52,085 nucleotides of DNA, taken from positions 1-52,085 of the forward strand of contig JAKQTR010000019.1 in the NCBI GenBank assembly GCA_029562975.1. The letters run 5' to 3'. The notes beneath the pieces were generated by a model. It was not told the origin of the DNA. It worked only from the letters and a program-made list of their open reading frames with translations, and made no database searches. The first letter of the stretch is position 1, and each line of letters opens with the position of its first letter. The DNA is from Acidobacteriota bacterium. Its GTDB lineage: Bacteria; Acidobacteriota; Vicinamibacteria; Vicinamibacterales; JAKQTR01. The translations under genes were made by a program, and so were the position numbers. Shown here in pieces: positions 1 through 8,876 of the stretch.

Positions 1-563
1 ATGTTCGCGAGGAGGTTGCGGTGGGTGAGAGGCACGACCTTCGGCGACCGCTCGCTGCCGCTCGTGAACAGGATGACGACCTTGTCGTCGGCGGACAGCG
101 TCGGCAGGGAGGCCAGCACGCCGTCGACCGAGCGGGTCGCCCGGATGGAGCCGGCCACCTTCTGGAACAGGGAGACCGAGGCGGCGATGTCCTCGAGGAA
201 GACCATGCCGTCCACCTCGGGACACTTGATCTTCGCCAGGAGCGCCCGGGACGTGACAATCGTGCGGAACCCGAGGCGGCGCTGGGCGTCCTGGCAGTTC
301 CTGGCGGCGCCGCTGGAGTAGTTGATCATCACCGGGGTGCGGCCGGTCATGGTCGCGGCGATGACGGTGAGAATCGCCCCGGCGGTGTTGGGGATCATGA
401 CGCCGAGGAAGCCGGGGTCGTAGCCCTCCAGCTTGCGCGCGAGGATGAGCGACCGGAGCAGGGCGTGCTTGTAGCTCACGCGATGCCCGGTCAGGCGGTC
501 GACGATCGCGAGCCGGTCGCCGTGCGTCTTAGCCGTCCGGACAAACGCTTCGACAAGAGTCAT
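1..563 (-). CDS. AMP-binding acyl-CoA/acyl-ACP synthetase, partial (C-terminus beyond window)
   Basis: This reverse-strand gene runs off the left edge, leaving about 187 N-terminal residues. They begin MTLVEAFVRTAKTHGDRLAI, typical of the opening of an ANL-superfamily adenylating enzyme. Near the truncation lies the adenylate-forming P-loop ILFTSGSERSPKVVPLTHRN (about residues 165-184), the ATP-binding signature. The family activates a carboxylic acid, usually a fatty acid, as an acyl-adenylate and passes it to CoA or acyl carrier protein. The form SGSERSPK resembles acyl-ACP/phospholipid acyltransferase (Aas-type) adenylation domains more than classic FadD, but the substrate cannot be fixed from this piece. 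The start is bounded by an in-frame TAG five codons upstream. It lies downstream of the ceramidase-like gene on the same strand, so both may serve fatty-acid recycling. Confidence 0.82.
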   Translation of the reverse strand, partial: MTLVEAFVRTAKTHGDRLAIVDRLTGHRVSYKHALLRSLILARKLEGYDPGFLGVMIPNTAGAILTVIAATMTGRTPVMINYSSGAARNCQDAQRRLGFRTIVTSRALLAKIKCPEVDGMVFLEDIAASVSLFQKVAGSIRATRSVDGVLASLPTLSADDKVVILFTSGSERSPKVVPLTHRNLLAN

Positions 564-741
564 GACTGTGTCCAGCTACGGGGCGTTGCGGCTCCCGGGC
601 GGTGTCCGGGCGTGCGGAGGCCGGCGTCGTGACTCCCGGCCCGAAACCCTGAGGCACCGAACGGGATGGCGCCGCCCGCGTGTCTGGCGAAGCCGACACG
701 AAGCCGACGCGGCCCTCCGAGCGGGCGCACGGCGAGGGCTG

Positions 742-772
742 AGTATACGACACAACGTCCGAGGGCGATCAA
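742..772 (-). promoter_or_regulatory. Candidate sigma-70-type promoter for the acyl synthetase
   Basis: On the reverse strand TTGATC (767-772) is followed after 19 bp by TATACT (742-747) in the 252-bp gap between the two reverse-strand genes. The -10 is close to consensus; the spacer is a little long. It would give the synthetase its own promoter with a leader of roughly 170 nt. This is motif matching only. Confidence 0.35.
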
Positions 773-815
773 AAAGACGCATCCAAAGACGAAGCGAAGG
801 CGAAGGCCTCGACCG

Positions 816-2159
816 CTAAGGAAGGCGGCCTTTCAAGGCGCCCGCGCGCGCCACGAGGCCGTCAAGGCCCGCCATGACCGTGTCCTCGACGGCCTCGGAG
901 AACGGGCCGGGGCGCCCGAAGTAGAGCATCGCGTCCGCGCCTTCGTAGCCGCCCTCGCGCAGCACGCGCAGGGACGGCAGGTAGCCGAAGACCGCATCCA
1001 CGTACCCGGCCACCCAGGTGGCATCGCCGTACTTGCGCTTCAGGGCCAGCGCGTAATCGGCGACGACTTCGCCGCCGATGCCGATGAAGAGAGACTGGCC
1101 AAGCGCCAGGACGTGGAGCGGGACGGCCTCGGCCGCGCGGGTCCGGCCGTCGCGGGCAATGTCGTCCAGCATCAGCTTCGCGTGCCGGCGGACGTAGACG
1201 TTCGCGTCCTCGAGCTTGCGGCGCCAGTCCTCCGCGCCGGGCGCCTGGGCATAGGGCAGGGTGACCGTGCCGAAGGCCCGGCGGAGCGGTCCCCGGACGT
1301 CGGACCCGCCGCCGAGCGCCCGCTCGACGGCGTCGGCCAGGGTCCGTCCGTGCTGTTCGGCGAGTTCCCGGGTTCCGCGGGGCTTGGGGTTCGCGTCGGC
1401 GCCGCAGCCCTGCACGAACATGGCGATCGCACCCGGGTGGCGGCGCTCCAGCTCGGCCTGCGCCACGCCGGCGTAGTCGCCGTGGTACTGGACGAAAGAC
1501 GCCACCAGCGTCGTGTTGTGGCAGGCGTAGCCGAACAGCAGTCCGGCCAGGCGGCCGCCTGGACGTTCGACCGCGAGAACCGGCACGGCGGGATCGACCG
1601 GGCCCGGCGGTTCGAAGGCCACTCGCCGATTGGCCCCGAAGCCGGCCTCGCCCTGGGACCGCCGGAGATGGGCGGGCGCGAGGGCGTCGAGGGCGCGGCC
1701 GACGACGTCGAGAACCTGGCCCTCGATCCGCCTCGTCGAGGCGCGGATGTCCTCCCACTGGGATGGGCTGAGATCGTAGGCGACGGCCAGCTGGTCGTCG
1801 ATGACCGGGCCGCTGTGCGTGTGCGAACTGCAGAGCAGCAGCCCCTCGCGCGGCACGCCGTAGCGGCGGCCGACGGCGGCGGCGATGCGCTCGGCCACCC
1901 GATCAGTGAGGCCGAGCAGGTCCAGCGTGACGACGACCGCGCGGCGGCCGGCCGCGTCCTCCAGGGCCAGGGCCTTCGCGTGGAGCGGCAGGGCAATGCC
2001 GCGGGCAGGCTCAGTCCGGGCCGCGAACCCGCCCATCCAGAGGCCGAGCGGCGGCGTGATGTCGATCGACGCCAGCCCGGCGCGCCAGGCCGTCGAAGCC
2101 CGAAGGCCCGGAAACGCCGCAGCCGACGCCAGCGTCCAGAGGAAGGAGCGGCGGTGCAT
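816..2159 (-). CDS. Neutral/alkaline ceramidase N-terminal-domain-like exported protein
   Basis: The product has 447 residues. It starts MHRRSFLWTLASAAAFPG, a Tat-like signal (twin arginine then a hydrophobic stretch), so export is likely. The mature part opens with AGLASIDITPPLGLWMGG, the hallmark start of the neutral/alkaline non-lysosomal ceramidase N-terminal domain. It carries the metal-site segment SSHTHSGP (111-118), ACHNTTL (212-218) and GCGADANP (251-258). In true neutral ceramidases the last region reads GDVSPN and supplies the nucleophilic serine; here no serine is present, so ceramide hydrolysis is not assured and the protein may act on another amide or ester. At about 450 residues it lacks the C-terminal immunoglobulin-like domain of full ceramidases. 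The start has a Shine-Dalgarno GGAGGT at 2171-2176 and faces the divergent acyl-CoA ligase across about 105 bp. Confidence 0.8.
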   Translation of the reverse strand: MHRRSFLWTLASAAAFPGLRASTAWRAGLASIDITPPLGLWMGGFAARTEPARGIALPLHAKALALEDAAGRRAVVVTLDLLGLTDRVAERIAAAVGRRYGVPREGLLLCSSHTHSGPVIDDQLAVAYDLSPSQWEDIRASTRRIEGQVLDVVGRALDALAPAHLRRSQGEAGFGANRRVAFEPPGPVDPAVPVLAVERPGGRLAGLLFGYACHNTTLVASFVQYHGDYAGVAQAELERRHPGAIAMFVQGCGADANPKPRGTRELAEQHGRTLADAVERALGGGSDVRGPLRRAFGTVTLPYAQAPGAEDWRRKLEDANVYVRRHAKLMLDDIARDGRTRAAEAVPLHVLALGQSLFIGIGGEVVADYALALKRKYGDATWVAGYVDAVFGYLPSLRVLREGGYEGADAMLYFGRPGPFSEAVEDTVMAGLDGLVARAGALKGRLP

Positions 2160-2264
2160 GGCGGGATGATACCTCCATCGGCCCGATGCGCCTCCATCGG
2201 CACCCATGCAAGGCCGGGCTCCGATCGGATAAGCTTCCCCCGGCCCCCGCCTCGGAGCGCCCGC

Positions 2265-4199
2265 ATGACCGCCGTGACGACCCTGCCGCACCTGTTCGAG
2301 ACGAGCGCCGACCGGTTCTCGCGCAACGTGTTCCTCATGGAGAAGCGGCACGCGGGCTACGAGGGCACGACGTACGGCGATCTGCGCGCTCGCGTGCACC
2401 GGTTCGCAGCGGGGCTGATGAGCCTCGGCCTCGAGAAGGGCGATCGGGCCGCCCTCATCGCCGAGGGCCGCACCGACTGGGTGGTGGCCGAGCTCGGGAT
2501 CCTCTACTGCGGCGCCATCAACGTGCCCATCTCGGTCAAGCTGGACGAGCCGTCCGACCTCGCGTTCCGGCTCCGCCACGCCGGCTGCAAGATGGCCGTC
2601 GTGTCCGGCGGCCAGGCGGGCAAGATCAGGGCCGTCAAGGCCGGCCTGCCTGAGCTGAAGCTGACGGTCGTGCTCGACCAGGTGGAGGCGCCCGAGCCGG
2701 ATGAGCTGGCGGCGGACGCCGTTCTCGCCCGGGGCGATGCCTTCCTCGAGACCGGGAGACCGGCGCTCGAAGCGCGCTGGCGATCCATCGCCGGCAGCGA
2801 TCCCGCCAACATCTGCTACACCTCCGGCACGACGGCCGACCCCAAGGGCATCGTCCTGACGCACCGGAACTACACCGCGAACATCGAACAGGGCGTCGCC
2901 ATGATCCAGCCCCGCGAGGACTGGGTGCTGCTGAACGTCCTGCCGTGGGACCACGCCTTCGGCCATACGTGCGGCATCTACATGATGATGAGCCGGGGAG
3001 CCGCGCTGGCGTCGGTGGCCGCCGGCCGGACGCCGCTGGAGACGGTGAAGAACATCCCGGCCGCGATCCGCGAGACGCGGCCGACGATCTTCCTCAGCGT
3101 GCCGGCCATCGCCGCGAACTTCCGGAAGAACATCGAGAAGGGCGTGCGCGAGAAAGGCGCGTTCGCTGCCGGCTTGTTTGCGAAGGCCCTTCGCGCGGCG
3201 TACGCCTACAACGCGGAGGGCTGGAACCGCGGCGCCGGCGCCCAGGCGCTGAAGAAGCCGCTGCTGGCCGTCTACGACGCGCTCGTCTTCCGCGCTATCC
3301 GCGCGAACTTCGGCGGACGGCTGCGGTACTTCATCGGCGGCGGCGCGCTGCTCGACATCGAGCTGCAGCGCTTCTTCTACGCCATCGGGATCCCGATGCT
3401 GCAGGGCTACGGCCTGACCGAGGCCGCGCCGGTCATCTCGGCCAACACCATCGAGCGGCACAAGCTGGGATCCTCCGGCCGGATCCTGCCGGACATGGAG
3501 GTGCGCATCTGCGACGCCGGCGGACAGCCGCTCCCGCCAGGATCGCGCGGCGAGATCGTCGTCCGCGGCGAGAACGTGATGGCCGGCTACTGGCGGAACG
3601 ACGCCGCGACCGCCGAGGCGATCCGGGACGGCTGGCTCTACACCGGGGACCTCGGCTACCTCGACGCCGACGGGTTCCTCTACGTGCTCGGCCGGATGAA
3701 GAGCCTGCTGATCGCCGACGACGGCGAGAAGTACAGCCCGGAGCAAATCGAGGAGGCCGTCACGGAGCGCTCCCGATTCATCGATCAGATGATGCTCTAC
3801 AACGACCAGTCGCCCTACACCGTGGCCCTTCTCGTTCCGGCGCGGGAACTCGTCCTGGCATGGCTGAAGAAGCAGGGGCTGTCGGCCGGGACCATCGAGG
3901 GGCAGGACGCGGTGCTGCGGCTGCTGGACGCCGAGATCGCGAAGTACCGCCAGGGCGGCGAATTCGCCGGGATGTTCCCAGGCCGCTGGCTGCCGTCGGC
4001 GGTGGCCGTCCTGGATGAAGGGTTCACCGAGCAGAACCACCTCCTCAACTCCACGCTGAAGATGGTCCGGGGCAAGATCGTCGAGCGCTACCGCGATCGC
4101 ATCGCGCGCCTGTACACGGCGGTCGGGCGGCCCATCCTGAACGGCGACAACCGCGCGGCCGTGTCGCGCCTCGACCCGCACGCGGGTGCGGCGGGCTGA
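2265..4199 (+). CDS. Long-chain fatty acid--CoA ligase (FadD15-like AMP-binding protein)
   Basis: This 644-residue adenylating enzyme activates long-chain fatty acids to acyl-CoA through an acyl-AMP intermediate, feeding beta-oxidation or lipid synthesis at the cytoplasmic membrane. Visible signatures are the P-loop region ICYTSGTTADPKGIVLTH (183-200), the A5 motif GYGLTEAAPV (381-390) and the A7 motif YTGDLGYLD (459-467). Length matches the 600-residue FadD15/Faa type, which has an insertion (here about 285-345) relative to short synthetases. The reading frame is open far upstream, but homology begins at the chosen ATG, which is preceded by GGAG. It diverges from the ceramidase-like gene, so a shared regulatory region at 2160-2264 is likely, and released fatty acids would be its natural substrate. 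Chain-length preference is not visible. Confidence 0.88.
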   Translation: MTAVTTLPHLFETSADRFSRNVFLMEKRHAGYEGTTYGDLRARVHRFAAGLMSLGLEKGDRAALIAEGRTDWVVAELGILYCGAINVPISVKLDEPSDLAFRLRHAGCKMAVVSGGQAGKIRAVKAGLPELKLTVVLDQVEAPEPDELAADAVLARGDAFLETGRPALEARWRSIAGSDPANICYTSGTTADPKGIVLTHRNYTANIEQGVAMIQPREDWVLLNVLPWDHAFGHTCGIYMMMSRGAALASVAAGRTPLETVKNIPAAIRETRPTIFLSVPAIAANFRKNIEKGVREKGAFAAGLFAKALRAAYAYNAEGWNRGAGAQALKKPLLAVYDALVFRAIRANFGGRLRYFIGGGALLDIELQRFFYAIGIPMLQGYGLTEAAPVISANTIERHKLGSSGRILPDMEVRICDAGGQPLPPGSRGEIVVRGENVMAGYWRNDAATAEAIRDGWLYTGDLGYLDADGFLYVLGRMKSLLIADDGEKYSPEQIEEAVTERSRFIDQMMLYNDQSPYTVALLVPARELVLAWLKKQGLSAGTIEGQDAVLRLLDAEIAKYRQGGEFAGMFPGRWLPSAVAVLDEGFTEQNHLLNSTLKMVRGKIVERYRDRIARLYTAVGRPILNGDNRAAVSRLDPHAGAAG

Positions 4200-4403
4200 C
4201 GTCTTTCCGGCCACGCCTGTCCGGTTCCGGGGCACGCTCCGCCGCGGCGCCGCACCGGGCCGCGCTCGTTCGAAGGCCGTCCGGCGGGCCCGACGCGAGA
4301 CGAGCCGTGCTGGCGCGGGAATTGCCGTGCAGGAGGGCTGGAGCCGGGCTGTTGCCGCGCCGAAAGATCGGGCATGCGGCAGCAGGCGGCCACGCGGCGA
4401 TCC

Positions 4404-5372
4404 ATGGGCGACAAGATTCCCGCGTGCCCCAACTGCGGGCCAAGCCTCACCGGCTCGGGACGGCGATGCAGCCGCTGCGGCCGCGAACTGCTCTACCTCG
4501 GCCAGGAGGACCTCGTGGGCTGGCCGCCTGGCGCCGCCGCCGCGCAGGCCCGGAGCGAAAACCGGGCGCAGCCGCGCGGGGTGTGGGCGGGCGTGACGGC
4601 GGCGGCCGTCGCCGTGCTCGCGCTGGCCGGCGTCATTCGTCCCTGGGATTGGCTGGGCAGGCCGGTTGCCGGAGGCCAGGCGCGCATGACGGCGAGCGCG
4701 AGCGAGCGGGCAGCCAGACAGGCCGCTGCCGCGCTGCCGGAAGCGTCCGCGCCGGCCGGCGCAGCCGACGTCGGGAGCGCGGAGGCCGTTCGCCAGGACG
4801 AGCTGGAGCAGACCCTGGAACGGTATCTGGCCGCGTTGAAGGAGCGGCCGTCCGACGCTGCGCTGCTCGACCGCATCGGGCAGACCCTCGTGCGCCTCAA
4901 CCGGCCGGCGGCCGCCGTGCCGTTCCTCGAGCGGGCCGTGGAGTCGCAGCCGGGCAGCCTGGTCGCGCGCTTCGACCTGGCCGGCGCCTACGCGCAAAGC
5001 GGCCAGCCGGCGAAGGCCGCGGACCAGTACGGCGTGCTCGTCAAGGCGGGGTCGATCGACGCGCGCGTGCATCACAACCACGGCCTCGCGCTGCGCCTGC
5101 TCGGCAGGAACGCGGAGGCCCTCGCGGCGTTCCATCGCGCCACGGCGCTGGCGCCGGACCAGGCTCCGGCGTGGCTGGCGCTCGCGCTCAGCCTGGACGC
5201 CGCGGGACAGAAGCCCGAAGCCGTCGCCGCGCTCGAACGCTACCTCTCGCTGCAGCCTGCGGGGCAGGAGGCCGAAGACGCTCGGACCGAGCTCATCCGC
5301 CTGCGGGCGGCATCACCGCCTGCAGCGCCGGCTTCCGAGACGGGAAGCGCCGAGCCGATCCGGCAGCCATGA
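4404..5372 (+). CDS. Zinc-ribbon, single-pass membrane TPR protein
   Basis: The 322-residue product has three parts. An N-terminal zinc ribbon carries CPNCG and CSRCG (Cys 8, 11, 22, 25). One transmembrane helix follows at about 60-78. The C-terminal region at about 135-285 carries four tetratricopeptide repeats, recognisable by phrases such as AVPFLERAVESQPGSLVARF and AEALAAFHRATALAPDQAPA. TPR arrays bind other proteins; topology would place the repeats outside the cytoplasm and the zinc ribbon inside. No enzymatic motif is visible. An ATG ten codons upstream (4374) is possible, but the zinc-ribbon start is the better fit. It follows the ligase by about 200 bp on the same strand without an obvious functional link. 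Confidence 0.7.
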   Translation: MGDKIPACPNCGPSLTGSGRRCSRCGRELLYLGQEDLVGWPPGAAAAQARSENRAQPRGVWAGVTAAAVAVLALAGVIRPWDWLGRPVAGGQARMTASASERAARQAAAALPEASAPAGAADVGSAEAVRQDELEQTLERYLAALKERPSDAALLDRIGQTLVRLNRPAAAVPFLERAVESQPGSLVARFDLAGAYAQSGQPAKAADQYGVLVKAGSIDARVHHNHGLALRLLGRNAEALAAFHRATALAPDQAPAWLALALSLDAAGQKPEAVAALERYLSLQPAGQEAEDARTELIRLRAASPPAAPASETGSAEPIRQP

Positions 5373-5523
5373 GCGCCGGGCCCAGGGCCCGGATCCCCGC
5401 ACGGAATCGTCTCGGCCGCAACGGACCCGTCCGGCCCGGCAGCCGCCTGCGCGCATGTCCCGATCGGCCCCCGGCCGGCACTCGAACAGGCAGCGCCGGC
5501 GCCTTGCCGGCCATCGGAAGCCG

Positions 5524-6726
5524 TCATCGTTTGGTGGGCTTCTCGCGGAGGTTCCACTCGAAGAACGTCCACGTCCGGTTCCACGAGTCGATCTGATCGG
5601 GCGAGTCCACGCGCTGGAGCGTGTCCGGATCGACGCGGCGGCTGAAGGAGTGCCCGACGCTCGGCCCCCACGGCGCCGGGTCGACGTAGGTCTTCGTCTC
5701 CGCCAGATCGGGCTTCCGCGAGCGCAGCGCGTCCACGATCTGCTGGTCCTCCACGTAGTTCACGTCGGTGTCGTTGGTGGAAACGTGCACCAGCAGCGGC
5801 ACCTGCAGCTTGTCCACGTGGTACAGCGGCGACCGCTCGATGTAGATCTCCGGCTTTTCGAAGGGCAGCCCCTGGATCCGCTTCTGCGTGGCGAAGTCCC
5901 ACTGGTAGGACGGGCCCTTGAGCGACAGGCGGAAGATGAGGTTCGTCACGGGCACGATGGCCGCGCCCGCCGCGAAGGGATGATCGTCCCGGAACACGGC
6001 CAGCAGGGTGATGTACCCGCCGTGGCTCCAGCCCATGATGCCGAGGCGCGCGGGGTCCACGTGCGGCAGCGACGCCAGGAAGTCCGCCGCCGACACGACG
6101 TCGTCCACCTCGTAGCCGCCGTAGTCGATCTCCTGGTGGTAGGCCTCGCCGTAGCCGATGCTGCCGCGGTAATCGGGCGCGATGACGACGTAGCCGCGCT
6201 CCACCGCCTCGCGGACGAAGGGGAACATGGTGATGCCCCAGTTCCCGTGGACGCCGCCGTGCACCCAGACCATCGCCGCGTGCGCCCTGGGGCCCTTCTT
6301 CTCGACAGGCTGAAACAGGTACGCCGGAATGTCCAGATCGCCGATGCGGCTGCGGTAGGACACCTTCTGGAAGTCGATCACGCCCTGGCAGGCTTTCGCG
6401 TACCGCGCCTCCGACGCCACGCGCGCGTCGATGTCGCGCTGGTAGTCGGTACCGATCGACTGGTGGGCCGGGTCCTTCGACACGTAGAGCAGCCGGGCGC
6501 GCTCCGCCTCCATCGGCACCTGCAGGCGCGGGCTCTGGCGCGGCGGACGCGTCGTTGGAGCGTCCTGGGCCTTCTGGGCCTGCTGGGCCTCTTGGGCGTG
6601 CGCGCGGGCCGGTCGGGCCGCGGCGGGCGCTGCCAGCACGGGCGGGCCGCCGCCGACGCCGGCCGCTGCGGCGGCGAGAGCGGCCAGCAGGACGAAGGGC
6701 ATTCGGGCGCGGTGCCGAGCGTGCAT
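5524..6726 (-). CDS. Secreted S9-like alpha/beta hydrolase (prolyl oligopeptidase-type C-terminal domain)
   Basis: The 400-residue product begins with a signal peptide (hydrophobic residues 10-28) and an Ala/Pro/Gln-rich linker, then a single alpha/beta-hydrolase domain without the N-terminal beta-propeller of full S9 peptidases. The oxyanion region HGGVHGNWG lies near 156-164 and the nucleophile elbow is GWSHGG with Ser234. An aspartate near 319-321 (STNDTD) and His359 (GHSF) complete a plausible triad. The fold supports peptidase or esterase activity in the periplasm or outside the cell; the substrate is not deducible. A GGAGGC ribosome-binding site precedes the ATG. It lies 67 bp downstream of the VWA gene on the same strand and could be co-transcribed with it. 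Confidence 0.8.
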   Translation of the reverse strand: MHARHRARMPFVLLAALAAAAAGVGGGPPVLAAPAAARPARAHAQEAQQAQKAQDAPTTRPPRQSPRLQVPMEAERARLLYVSKDPAHQSIGTDYQRDIDARVASEARYAKACQGVIDFQKVSYRSRIGDLDIPAYLFQPVEKKGPRAHAAMVWVHGGVHGNWGITMFPFVREAVERGYVVIAPDYRGSIGYGEAYHQEIDYGGYEVDDVVSAADFLASLPHVDPARLGIMGWSHGGYITLLAVFRDDHPFAAGAAIVPVTNLIFRLSLKGPSYQWDFATQKRIQGLPFEKPEIYIERSPLYHVDKLQVPLLVHVSTNDTDVNYVEDQQIVDALRSRKPDLAETKTYVDPAPWGPSVGHSFSRRVDPDTLQRVDSPDQIDSWNRTWTFFEWNLREKPTKR

Positions 6727-6793
6727 GGAAGCCTCCAGGAAGGGCGGTGCCGGCCGCCCACTATACCAGAGCGCTTCCGCCCGGGCGCAGCGG

Positions 6794-8860
6794 CTATCTG
6801 GGGATCGCGATCGTCTCTTCGGTCCTGACGACGAACCGGCGGAACTTGCTGTAGGTGGCGGTCCCCTGCTGCACGGTCCCGGTCCTCGCCAGGTCCCGGC
6901 CCGAGGGCGGGATCACGGACCGGTAGGTCTCTGACATCTTCTCCGGCACCCACATGCCGAGCTCGGGATCTTGCCGGAAGGTCACGAGTATCTCGCCGTG
7001 CGTTCCGCGCTCCTCGGCCCTCAGGCGCGATTCGACGATGGCGCCGGTTGTCTGGTCCACGAGGAACCAGCCCTTGGCCGGCACGTCGCGGTTCCCGAGG
7101 TCCGTGATGATCGTCGGCCGACCGGTCTCTTCGTACTCGATGCGCCAGACGCCGATTCCGTCAACCTCGCGCCGGCCGGCCAGCTTGAAGTGGAATCGGT
7201 CGCGGTTCTCGGGGCTGAGGAAGCGCAGCGTGAACAGCGGGACGTTGATGTTCCGCTCGACCAGGCCGATGTTGTGCCGCGCGCTCTCGTTCTTGATGGC
7301 CTGGAGCTGGCCCTCGACGAGGGAGCCCGGCTCGAGGAAGAGGCGCCTGAGGCGGTCGTCGCGGTCCCGGACGGCGACGCCGTTCACCTCGTAGACGTCA
7401 CGGAACGACTCCCACCCCCGCGGGCCCTGCAGTTTCACCAGGAGGTAGTCGGAGCGGATCTTGACCCGATCGCCCGAGCGCGTGGACTGCTGGTAGTCCT
7501 CTTCCGCCACGAGCCCGGAATACTGGCGCTCGTACGCCTCCACGTAGTCGAACAACCGGCCCATCGCAAGCTGCAGCTCGGAGGCGCGCGCGGCGTCGCC
7601 TGCCGGCGGCGGGGCCGGGTTCCGCCGCTCGTCTTTAGGAGCCGCTGCGGCCCGCTCGTCGACGGGCGGCTCGACCGCGGCCGCGGCGGGGGTGTCGCCG
7701 GGGTCCTCCGTCGGCGCGAGCCATGCCGGGGCGCGCACGGTCCAGCCGCGGCCCTCCAGCGTCACCTTCAGCTCGCGCCGCTGCGGACCGGCATCGTCGG
7801 CCGCGGCCTCGAGCTCCACCACATAGCACGACGACAGCTCGGCGGCGGTGCGGCCGATGGCCCGCTCGGGGTTCCTTCCGAGCGCGACGAACCGCCCGCC
7901 CGTCGCCTGGGCCAGCACCTCCAGCGGCCGCGCGTCCAGGCCGGACTCCGACGCGTCGAAGCCGCCGCTCAGGCCGAAGGCGTACACCGCCGTGCGCGCC
8001 GCGACGGCGGCTGCGGCCACGTCGTGGACCCGCGCGAGCGGGAGATCGGCCGTGCCCGCCGAAAAGAACGCCACGGTCTTGCGTCCCGGCATGGACCGCA
8101 TCGCCTCGAGAACGCCCGCGAGGCCTCCGAGGCCGCCGCCTGCGCCAAGCCGGGCCGTGTCGAGGTTCGGCATCCCTGGCTGGTCCGTCCGAAGCGGTTG
8201 CGGCGGGGGCTCAGGTTCGTCGCGCAGACCCGAGCCCGGCTCGGGCGCCGTGATCGCGGGTTCCGGCCGGCCGCGCAGCGAAGGCAGGATCCGCCCGGTG
8301 ACGCCCGACAGGGCGGCCCTGACTTCCGGCTGATCCGTCGTCAGCGACAGCAGCTGGCTTCCTGTCAGCGGCAAGACGAGCGCCGCAACGCGGTCCCCCA
8401 TGCCCAGGCGATCGAGGAACAGCCGGCTGGCGGTAACGGCCTGACGCTCCTGGCCCCGCATGATCCCGGTCTCGTCGACGATGACGACGAAGGCGCGGCT
8501 CGCCTCGGAGGCGAACGTCCACGCGCCGCCGGCCGGGACGCTCGCCAGGCGGGAAGCGGCATCGGCCGCCGCGCCCGGGCCCCGGCTCACGCGCCGGATG
8601 GCGGTGACGGCGCGGGGCCTGCCGGCGACCGACACTGAGACGTCGTTCGGGCCGAGACGGTCGGGCGCGCGCCCGTCGCGATCGATCACGACCATGTCGA
8701 ACGAGATCCGGGCCGCTGCCTCCGGCCCCGGCGCGTCCGCTGGCGCCTGGCCCGCGGCCTGGGCCCGAAGGCCCGGTAGCGCCAGCGCGAACACCGCCGC
8801 GGCCGCTGCAAGGCGTCCTGCCGCGCCTGCGCCTGCCGCGCGGAACTGGTGCCTCTTCAT
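6794..8860 (-). CDS. Acidobacterial-type VWA domain secreted protein
   Basis: The 688-residue exported protein has a signal peptide (hydrophobic residues about 12-32 ending LRAQA) followed by the conserved opening SFDMVVIDRDGRAPDRLGPN. That opening is characteristic of the acidobacterial VWFA-related family, which is greatly expanded in this phylum and has no settled function. The VWA core shows VIVDETGIMRGQE where the canonical metal-dependent adhesion site would read DxSxS, so the metal site is atypical. The C-terminal half, after a Pro/Ala-rich linker, is a separate domain of unknown function. I chose the ATG at the signal peptide rather than one eight codons upstream, because the upstream one overlaps the preceding stop. 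It starts 16 nt after the gntR stop, so a gntR-VWA operon is likely. Confidence 0.78.
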   Translation of the reverse strand: MKRHQFRAAGAGAAGRLAAAAAVFALALPGLRAQAAGQAPADAPGPEAAARISFDMVVIDRDGRAPDRLGPNDVSVSVAGRPRAVTAIRRVSRGPGAAADAASRLASVPAGGAWTFASEASRAFVVIVDETGIMRGQERQAVTASRLFLDRLGMGDRVAALVLPLTGSQLLSLTTDQPEVRAALSGVTGRILPSLRGRPEPAITAPEPGSGLRDEPEPPPQPLRTDQPGMPNLDTARLGAGGGLGGLAGVLEAMRSMPGRKTVAFFSAGTADLPLARVHDVAAAAVAARTAVYAFGLSGGFDASESGLDARPLEVLAQATGGRFVALGRNPERAIGRTAAELSSCYVVELEAAADDAGPQRRELKVTLEGRGWTVRAPAWLAPTEDPGDTPAAAAVEPPVDERAAAAPKDERRNPAPPPAGDAARASELQLAMGRLFDYVEAYERQYSGLVAEEDYQQSTRSGDRVKIRSDYLLVKLQGPRGWESFRDVYEVNGVAVRDRDDRLRRLFLEPGSLVEGQLQAIKNESARHNIGLVERNINVPLFTLRFLSPENRDRFHFKLAGRREVDGIGVWRIEYEETGRPTIITDLGNRDVPAKGWFLVDQTTGAIVESRLRAEERGTHGEILVTFRQDPELGMWVPEKMSETYRSVIPPSGRDLARTGTVQQGTATYSKFRRFVVRTEETIAIPR

Positions 8861-8876
8861 ACGCGTGCCCCTGGTC

